Source: an uncultured Maritalea sp.
GTDB lineage: Bacteria > Pseudomonadota > Alphaproteobacteria > Rhizobiales > Devosiaceae
Assembly (NCBI GenBank): GCA_913055925.1
Contig: CAJXLH010000076.1
Span: 1 to 9,978 of the forward strand
Length of the DNA stretch: 9,978 bases
Direction of reading: 5' to 3'
Numbering within the stretch: position 1 is the stretch's first letter; the number at the start of each line of letters is the position of its first letter. Of the stretch, positions 5,557 through 9,978 are shown in pieces. The translations under genes and the position numbers were made by a program. The notes below the pieces were generated by a model, which had not been told where the DNA came from, did no database searches, and saw nothing but the letters and a program-made list of their open reading frames with translations.

Positions 5557-6096
5557 TTAGTTTGCCCGTCTTAAAAACGGACGTGTTCCAACAGGCACCT
5601 CAGATGGTGCAACTGGTTGCATATAAATCGACACCGCACCGGTATCATTTTCTTGCAGTGCCTTTTTGGTGGCTTCATTTACAACAGTCAAGGCGTCGAA
5701 ACCACAACGGAAGAAATAGGCCACCTGATCGGTCAAAATATCGCCGCGCGCGCGCAGCTCACCTTCATAATTATACCGCTCGCGCAACAAGCGGGCATAA
5801 GAATATCCGCGCCCGTCAGTGAACGCCGGAAACTCCACGACAATCGATGCAAACTTTGTGGCGTCCTCGCCAAGCGCATCCACATCATCGCCCGGCACCA
5901 ACGCCAATCCGATTGCACCTTTATTGGCATCAAGCTCAGCTTTGTTTTCAAGATACACATTCAATGGCACATGAACATGATCGAGACCAGTCAACGCTTC
6001 GTCTTCGTTCAGGTCGCGCCAAGTATCGGCAACAAAAGCGCCGTCCTTGAAAAGCGTGAGAACTTCAGCATCGCTGCTTGTGTGCATCTTATCCAT
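5557..6096 (-). CDS. DUF934 family protein, sulfite reductase partner of unknown role
   Basis: 179 residues from the ATG at 6094-6096, chosen because a strong AAGGAGG (6103-6109) lies 6 nt upstream; an open frame extends further to 6201, but that part overlaps the sulfite reductase gene and is not needed. Family hallmarks: EFPAFTDGRGYSYARLLRER (about 88-107), GELRARGDI (112-120), and DQVAYFFRCGFDAL (123-136). The gene overlaps the end of the reductase gene by 8 nt, suggesting coupled translation. DUF934 proteins are found almost always beside siroheme sulfite/nitrite reductases in proteobacteria, but their activity is, to my knowledge, not established; assembly, stability or electron-delivery roles have been considered. 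No signal peptide, membrane segment or metal-cluster motif is visible; C131 is the only cysteine. Confidence 0.88.
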   Translation of the reverse strand: MDKMHTSSDAEVLTLFKDGAFVADTWRDLNEDEALTGLDHVHVPLNVYLENKAELDANKGAIGLALVPGDDVDALGEDATKFASIVVEFPAFTDGRGYSYARLLRERYNYEGELRARGDILTDQVAYFFRCGFDALTVVNEATKKALQENDTGAVSIYMQPVAPSEVPVGTRPFLRRAN

Positions 6097-7735
6097 AAAG
6101 CGCCTCCTTAAATGGCGCGTCGCCAAGGCGACGATAGGCTTCAAGGAAGCTTTCCTTAGGGCTCTGACGTTCAGCAATGTAGCGATCAAGCAATTTTTCA
6201 AGCGCGCCAGGCACCTCTTCCGGCGTCACACCGCGGCCCAAAATCTTCCCAATTGTCGCATCTTCAGTGGCGTCGCCACCAAGCGTGATCTGATAAAGCT
6301 CAGTGCCTTTTTTCTCAACGCCCAAGATTCCAATATGCCCCACATGGTGGTGCCCACACGCATTGATGCAGCCCGAAATCTTCAATTTCAGCTCGCCAAA
6401 CTCGTCTTCGCGATTAGCAAATTTCTCAGAAATGGCTTGTGCAACGGGGATAGAACGCGCATTCGCGAGCGCACAATAGTCAAGCCCCGGACAAGCGATC
6501 ATATCGGAGATCAAACCAGCATTGCCGGTTTCAAGCCCTTCCGCCACAAGCACATCGTAAATGGCGCGAACATCCTTCATCGCCACATGTGGCAACACAA
6601 GGTTCTGCTCGTGGCTCACGCGCAACTCGTCAAAGCTATATTGCTCGGCCAAGTCGGCAACAGCATCCATTTGCTTATCTGTCGCATCACCTGGAGCCCC
6701 GCCAATTGGCTTCAGCGAGATCGTCAGGCTCACATAGCCCTCTTCGCTGTGCGGGTGCAGATTGTTCTGCAAGAAACGCGCATAAGCGCTGTCGGTAACT
6801 TGGAACTGCGCAATATCGATTTTCGTCTGTTCCTGCTCTTCAAAAGAAGGGGCAGCGAAATATTCCGTGATCCGCGTCAACTCACCTTGCGGGAGCTTCA
6901 ACACGCCATCTTTAATCTCGGCAAATTCAGCTTCAACTTGCTCGCGAATGGTTTCGATACCTGTTTCGTGAACAAGGATTTTGATCCGCGCTTTGTATTT
7001 ATTATCGCGACGACCATACATGTTGTAGACACGCAAAATCGCCTCGAGATATGGCAGCAAATATTCGTGCGCGACGAAATCGCTGATTTCTTTCGCGACC
7101 ATTGGCGTCCGGCCCAAACCACCGCCAACAAACACGCGCCAACCAATATCGCCCGCGTCGTTTTGCGTTGCCATCAAACCAATGTCATGGAACTTAACCG
7201 CAGCGCGGTCTTGCGGAGCGCCTGTAATGGCAATTTTGAACTTACGCGGCAAATAGCTGAATTCTGGATGCAAAGACGACCACTGGCGGATGATCTCAGC
7301 CACAGGGCGTGGATCAATGATCTCATCTGCAGCGGCGCCGGCGAACTGGTCAGTCGTTACGTTTCGAATACAGTTGCCCGATGTCTGGATGGCGTGCATC
7401 TCGACACTCGCCAACTCTTCCAAAATCGCAGGCACATCTTTGAGCTTCGGCCAGTTATATTGGATGTTTTGGCGCGTTGTGAAATGGCCGTAGCCACGGT
7501 CATAAGTACGCGCGATATGCGCAAGCTTGCGCATTTGCTTTGAATTTAGCGTACCGTATGGCACCGCCACACGCAGCATATAGGCGTGCAACTGTAGATA
7601 AAGACCATTCATCAAACGCAGCGGGCGGAACTGGTCTTCCGTCAGCTCGCCAGAAAGGCGGCGCTTTACCTGATGCGAAAACTGCTCAGTCCGCTGACGT
7701 ACAAACGCCGCATCAAATTCATCATAACGATACAT
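6089..7735 (-). CDS. cysI: Sulfite reductase haemoprotein (siroheme, [4Fe-4S])
   Basis: 548 residues. The ATG at 7733-7735 is chosen over one 69 nt upstream because GGAAGG (7744-7749) lies 8 nt before it and MYRYDEFDAAFV is a usual family start. The protein has the duplicated ferredoxin-like plus siroheme-domain layout. The four cysteines holding the [4Fe-4S] cluster, one bridging to siroheme, are C415 and C421 (ACPGLDYCAL) and C456 and C460 (SGCINACGHH). The N-terminal half carries TTRQNIQYNW and TSGNCIRNVTTDQ, conserved siroheme-contact regions. The enzyme reduces sulfite to sulfide with six electrons in the cytoplasm for cysteine synthesis. Siroheme nitrite reductases share the fold, but the cysG/DUF2849/DUF934 context points to sulfite. 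There is no cysJ beside it; electrons probably come from ferredoxin. It overlaps the DUF2849 gene by 14 nt and the DUF934 gene by 8 nt. Confidence 0.9.
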   Translation of the reverse strand: MYRYDEFDAAFVRQRTEQFSHQVKRRLSGELTEDQFRPLRLMNGLYLQLHAYMLRVAVPYGTLNSKQMRKLAHIARTYDRGYGHFTTRQNIQYNWPKLKDVPAILEELASVEMHAIQTSGNCIRNVTTDQFAGAAADEIIDPRPVAEIIRQWSSLHPEFSYLPRKFKIAITGAPQDRAAVKFHDIGLMATQNDAGDIGWRVFVGGGLGRTPMVAKEISDFVAHEYLLPYLEAILRVYNMYGRRDNKYKARIKILVHETGIETIREQVEAEFAEIKDGVLKLPQGELTRITEYFAAPSFEEQEQTKIDIAQFQVTDSAYARFLQNNLHPHSEEGYVSLTISLKPIGGAPGDATDKQMDAVADLAEQYSFDELRVSHEQNLVLPHVAMKDVRAIYDVLVAEGLETGNAGLISDMIACPGLDYCALANARSIPVAQAISEKFANREDEFGELKLKISGCINACGHHHVGHIGILGVEKKGTELYQITLGGDATEDATIGKILGRGVTPEEVPGALEKLLDRYIAERQSPKESFLEAYRRLGDAPFKEALYG

Positions 7736-8030
7736 GATCTGCACCTTCCAAAGTCTGACGCTCAAAACCACCAACTGTTGGTCCATTTGCGCGAATTTGC
7801 TCACGCAAACGGTTCGCCCAAACCGTACCGGTTTCGCTCACCTCAACTGAGATCGCTTCGACACTCACCAAACGTGGGTTCGCCAGCGTCTTTTCAAGCA
7901 TGGCTTCTTGCACGTCTTGCTCATCAGCGCCGAACAGTTTTGCCAACTGCAGATCAACGCCAAAATCGCCATTTTCATAAAGGTACACAACGGCACCAGA
8001 TATCAGCTCATTCGCTGTAATCGCGTTCAT
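7722..8030 (-). CDS. DUF2849 family protein
   Basis: 102 residues from the ATG at 8028-8030, preceded by AGGA (8037-8040) at 6 nt; that site overlaps the preceding cysG stop region, so the two genes are nearly continuous (10 nt apart). A longer frame to 8075 adds 15 basic residues without support. The N-terminal half (ITANELISGAVVYLYENGDFGVDLQLAKLF) is a small beta-rich unit matching DUF2849 proteins, which sit between cysG and the sulfite reductase in alphaproteobacteria. No catalytic motif, cysteine or membrane segment is visible. Function is unknown; position suggests an accessory role in siroheme loading or sulfite reductase activity. Its end overlaps the reductase start by 14 nt. Confidence 0.85.
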   Translation of the reverse strand: MNAITANELISGAVVYLYENGDFGVDLQLAKLFGADEQDVQEAMLEKTLANPRLVSVEAISVEVSETGTVWANRLREQIRANGPTVGGFERQTLEGADHVSL

Positions 8031-8040
8031 TTTGTTTCCT

Positions 8041-9468
8041 TTACGCAACCTGTTGTGAGGATTGCGCTTCCCCATTCAAATTCTTTTGCTCGTCAGCTGC
8101 TTCTTGCAGCCATGCACCGCTGGCGACAGCTTCCCCGACAAACACAATTGCCGGCCCGTCTGCCAATGACGGTGGATTTTCACTAATGTCGTTGAGATTG
8201 CTCAAACATCGCGCACTGTTTGCACGACCGGCATTAACAACAATGCCAACTGGCGTCGTCGCAGCAAGTCCTTCGGCCACCAACTCGCGGGCAACCTCTG
8301 AGATGATTGACTTACCCATGTAAATGCCAAGCGTGAGCCCTGATTGAGCCAATACAGACCAGTGCTTAACCGCTGTGTCGTCGGCGCCATGGGCTGTGGC
8401 GTAAACAACGCCAGATGCAACATTTCTCAAGGTAACAGGCAATTGCGCATCAGATGCTGCTGCTGCAGCGGCGGTAACGCCGGGCACAATTGCATATTCA
8501 ATGTTTGCCGCCTTTAACGCTTCAATTTCTTCAGCTGCGCGACCAAAAATCATTGGATCACCAGATTTTAGGCGAACAACTTGCTTACCTTGTTGCGCCA
8601 ACTCAACAAGCATTTGATTGATACGTTTTTGTGTAAACGAATGACGGCCTTTTGCTTTGCCAACGGCAACGCGTTCCGCATCGCGGCGGCCCATTTGCAC
8701 AACGGCCTCTGGCACCAACTGATCGTGAACAATCACGTCAGCGCTTTGCAAAACCCGCTGCGCGCGGAGGGTCAACAAATCCTCTGCGCCAGGCCCTGCG
8801 CCCACTAAGTGCACAAAACCGGTGCGGCGATCCACATTTGCGTGGTCAACAAGCAGATGGTTCGCCCACTGATTTGCTTGATCGTCTTTGCCTTCAGCCA
8901 ATGCTTTTTCCACCTTCGACGAGGTCAGCAATTCTTGATAAAACTTACGGCGACGATCCCCAGAAGAGATCAGCGTTTCGACCGTATTGCGCAGCTTGCC
9001 TGCAAGACCCGCAAGTTTGCCCAAATGCAAAGGCAACGCAGCCTCAATTTTAGCACGGACTAAGCGAGCGAGGACGGGTGCCTCACCCTCTGACGAAATT
9101 GCAACCGAGATTGGCGCGCGATCAACAATTGCCGGCGTGAAGAAGTCACAATATTCGGGCTGATCGACAACGTTCAAAGGAAGACCGGCTTCTTTGGTCA
9201 AACGCTTGGCTATATCAGCGTCAGGTCCTTCGTCACCTACAAACACAAGCGCAGCGTTTTCCAAATGGCTGGCATTGAAGATTTCTTCGCTTACTGTGAC
9301 TTCAAGATTAGAAAAATCAGTTTCGATTTTCCGCGCAACAACAATCACTTCGGCGTCAGTTTTAACCGCCAAACGCGCTTTGGCCAGCGCTTCCGCACCG
9401 CCACCAACAATAACGATTTTTTTGCCCCGGACTTTGTAAGAAACCGGGAAAATGCCTAAGCGTGTCAT
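8041..9468 (-). CDS. cysG: Siroheme synthase (SUMT / precorrin-2 dehydrogenase / ferrochelatase)
   Basis: 475 residues from the ATG at 9466-9468, with GAGG (9476-9479) 7 nt upstream; a longer frame to 9525 would run through the candidate promoter. The N-terminal part (about 1-200) is the dehydrogenase/ferrochelatase module: NAD-binding VIVGGGAEALAKA (about 19-31), LNVVDQPEYCDFF with the catalytic-type Asp at 102, and AISSEGEAPVLARLVR, the region of the regulatory serine in enterobacterial CysG. The C-terminal part (about 217-450) is the SAM-dependent uroporphyrinogen III methyltransferase: VGAGPGAEDLLTLRA (222-236), RLKSGDPMIFGRAAEEIEAL (299-318) and IVPGVTAA. Together they convert uroporphyrinogen III to siroheme, the cofactor of the reductase two genes downstream. 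It is the first gene of the operon. A short Gln/Glu-rich tail follows the methyltransferase. Confidence 0.95.
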   Translation of the reverse strand: MTRLGIFPVSYKVRGKKIVIVGGGAEALAKARLAVKTDAEVIVVARKIETDFSNLEVTVSEEIFNASHLENAALVFVGDEGPDADIAKRLTKEAGLPLNVVDQPEYCDFFTPAIVDRAPISVAISSEGEAPVLARLVRAKIEAALPLHLGKLAGLAGKLRNTVETLISSGDRRRKFYQELLTSSKVEKALAEGKDDQANQWANHLLVDHANVDRRTGFVHLVGAGPGAEDLLTLRAQRVLQSADVIVHDQLVPEAVVQMGRRDAERVAVGKAKGRHSFTQKRINQMLVELAQQGKQVVRLKSGDPMIFGRAAEEIEALKAANIEYAIVPGVTAAAAAASDAQLPVTLRNVASGVVYATAHGADDTAVKHWSVLAQSGLTLGIYMGKSIISEVARELVAEGLAATTPVGIVVNAGRANSARCLSNLNDISENPPSLADGPAIVFVGEAVASGAWLQEAADEQKNLNGEAQSSQQVA

Positions 9469-9496
9469 CTTGCGACCTCGATCAATCGATGACCAC

Positions 9497-9525
9497 AAAA
9501 TAGTGCAGAGTCTTAGCCGTGCCAA
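9497..9525 (-). promoter_or_regulatory. Candidate sigma70 promoter of the cysG operon
   Basis: Read on the minus strand, TTGGCA (9520-9525) matches 5 of 6 positions of the -35 consensus and is followed by exactly 17 nt and TATTTT (9497-9502), matching 4 of 6 at -10. Transcription would begin near 9490, giving a leader of about 20 nt before the cysG ATG. It is the best-spaced pair I find in the 206-nt region upstream of cysG. Confidence 0.4.
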
Positions 9526-9548
9526 GTCACTGAATTTGTTAGATTTTT

Positions 9549-9565
9549 CTATTTTCTATCAATAG
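9549..9565. promoter_or_regulatory. Possible LysR-type regulator site upstream of cysG
   Basis: CTATTTTCTATCAATAG has matching 5-bp arms (CTATT and AATAG) around 7 nt and lies in an AT-rich tract with a direct repeat TTTTCTA. Its centre is about 67 nt upstream of the predicted transcription start, the usual place for a LysR-type recognition site, and sulfur-assimilation operons are often under such regulators (CysB and relatives). Five-bp arms occur easily by chance, so this is tentative. Confidence 0.22.
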
Positions 9566-9640
9566 GGAGTGCGGTAAAAACGCGCCGCAACAAATCGGCA
9601 ATTGAAGAGAAAACTGATCTCAAAAACCGCAGATTCAATA

Positions 9641-9671
9641 GAAAAATTCTTCTCAAATGAAATGTTGAGAA
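9641..9671 (-). terminator. Weak intrinsic terminator after the right-edge ferredoxin
   Basis: On the minus strand, TTCTCAA (complement of 9665-9671) pairs with TTGAGAA (complement of 9650-9656) around an 8-nt loop and is followed within 3 nt by five Us (complement of 9642-9646). The 7-bp stem is AT-rich and begins 3 nt past the ferredoxin stop, so termination is likely partial. It separates that gene from the cysG operon. Confidence 0.45.
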
Positions 9672-9674
9672 AAT

Positions 9675-9978
9675 TTATGCCTGATTTTCAGGAACATGGA
9701 CCACAAGGCCATCAAGCTCGTCAGTGACTTTAATCTGGCAAGAAAGACGTGAGCTATCTTTTACATCAAACGCAAAATCGAGCATGTCTTCTTCCATTGC
9801 AGAAGGACCACCGGCTTTATCTGACCACGCATCGTCCACATAGACATGGCAAGTGGCACAAGTGCACGCGCCGCCGCATTCAGCAACGATGCCCGGCACA
9901 TCATTGCGAATGGCATTTTCCATAACAGTAGAGCCGTTCTCCGCTTCAACGTCGTGACGCGTACCGTTTGATTCTACG
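9675..9978 (-). CDS. Second adrenodoxin-type [2Fe-2S] ferredoxin (5' end outside window)
   Basis: Runs leftward from the window edge to a stop at 9675-9677. The coding frame continues upstream of the internal ATG at 9921-9923 through VESNGTRHDVEAENGSTV, a normal ferredoxin N-terminal strand-turn-strand, so that ATG is not the start; about 101 codons are present and only the first few residues are missing. The cluster motif is ECGGACTCATCHV with the fourth Cys in RLSCQ, keeping C-x5-C-x2-C-x36-C. It is a clear paralogue of the ferredoxin at the other end of the sulfite operon, sharing the cluster loop, MEEDMLD and DELDGL, but lacks that protein's Ala/Pro/Glu-rich tail. It carries electrons in the cytoplasm; its partner is unknown from this window. 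Confidence 0.88.
   Translation of the reverse strand, partial: VESNGTRHDVEAENGSTVMENAIRNDVPGIVAECGGACTCATCHVYVDDAWSDKAGGPSAMEEDMLDFAFDVKDSSRLSCQIKVTDELDGLVVHVPENQA

Noticed and set aside
4707..5822. Long rightward open frame (371 codons) antisense to the FNR and DUF934 genes
   Set aside because: Opposite two genes with clear family motifs; no domain or start signals of its own.
6097..6201. N-terminal extension of the DUF934 protein
   Set aside because: It lies within the sulfite reductase coding region and the strong AAGGAGG at 6103-6109 serves the ATG at 6096.
6047..7543. Long rightward open frame (498 codons) antisense to cysI
   Set aside because: It lies almost wholly opposite the well-conserved sulfite reductase, has no Shine-Dalgarno or recognisable domain, and its composition is that of a reverse-strand shadow.
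1..9978. CRISPR array, insertion sequence or prophage genes
   Set aside because: No spaced direct-repeat array, transposase, integrase or phage structural motif was seen on either strand.

Overview
The window reads as chromosome of an alphaproteobacterium, probably Hyphomicrobiales-like and marine or soil-living; I cannot name the genus. The main clue is the leftward gene order cysG - DUF2849 - sulfite reductase haemoprotein - DUF934, a hallmark alphaproteobacterial sulfur-assimilation cluster. Start codons are mostly ATG with good Shine-Dalgarno sites, and base composition is moderate.

Left part (1-2403): the C-terminal end of a rightward aminoglycoside-phosphotransferase-family kinase meets, tail to tail with 3 nt between, a long leftward gene. 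That gene encodes a six-helix voltage-gated-channel-like membrane protein with an arginine-rich S4 and a large cytoplasmic RCK/TrkA-N-like part, but no recognisable potassium selectivity-filter motif. It is visibly more AT-rich than the rest of the window.

Middle (2404-4113): a 482-nt stretch has no convincing gene but is rich in inverted repeats, including two mutually exclusive hairpins and a 12-bp inverted repeat. It may hold a structured RNA or regulatory element. Next come a leftward regulator that appears to carry two HxlR-type winged helices in one chain and, divergently, a small exported VOC/glyoxalase-fold protein. The 240-nt region between them carries two operator-like palindromes. 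A strong hairpin terminator, with its U-tract on the minus strand, closes this block.

Right part (4114-9674): one leftward operon of six genes with short gaps or overlaps: cysG (siroheme synthase), DUF2849, cysI-like siroheme/4Fe-4S sulfite reductase, DUF934, a thioredoxin-reductase-like ferredoxin-NADP reductase, and an adrenodoxin-type 2Fe-2S ferredoxin. Read together: CysG makes the siroheme, the reductase uses it to reduce sulfite to sulfide, and the terminal FNR/ferredoxin pair could supply electrons from NADPH in place of a CysJ flavoprotein. cysH is not in the cluster. A sigma70-like promoter and a possible LysR-type site lie upstream of cysG.

Right edge (9675-9978): the 3' part of a second, paralogous adrenodoxin-type ferredoxin gene, also leftward, separated from cysG by a weak terminator. 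Most of the window is recognisable metabolism. The items most worth a second look are the channel with no standard filter, the structured intergenic region, the tandem-HxlR/VOC divergon, and the self-contained electron chain of the sulfite operon.
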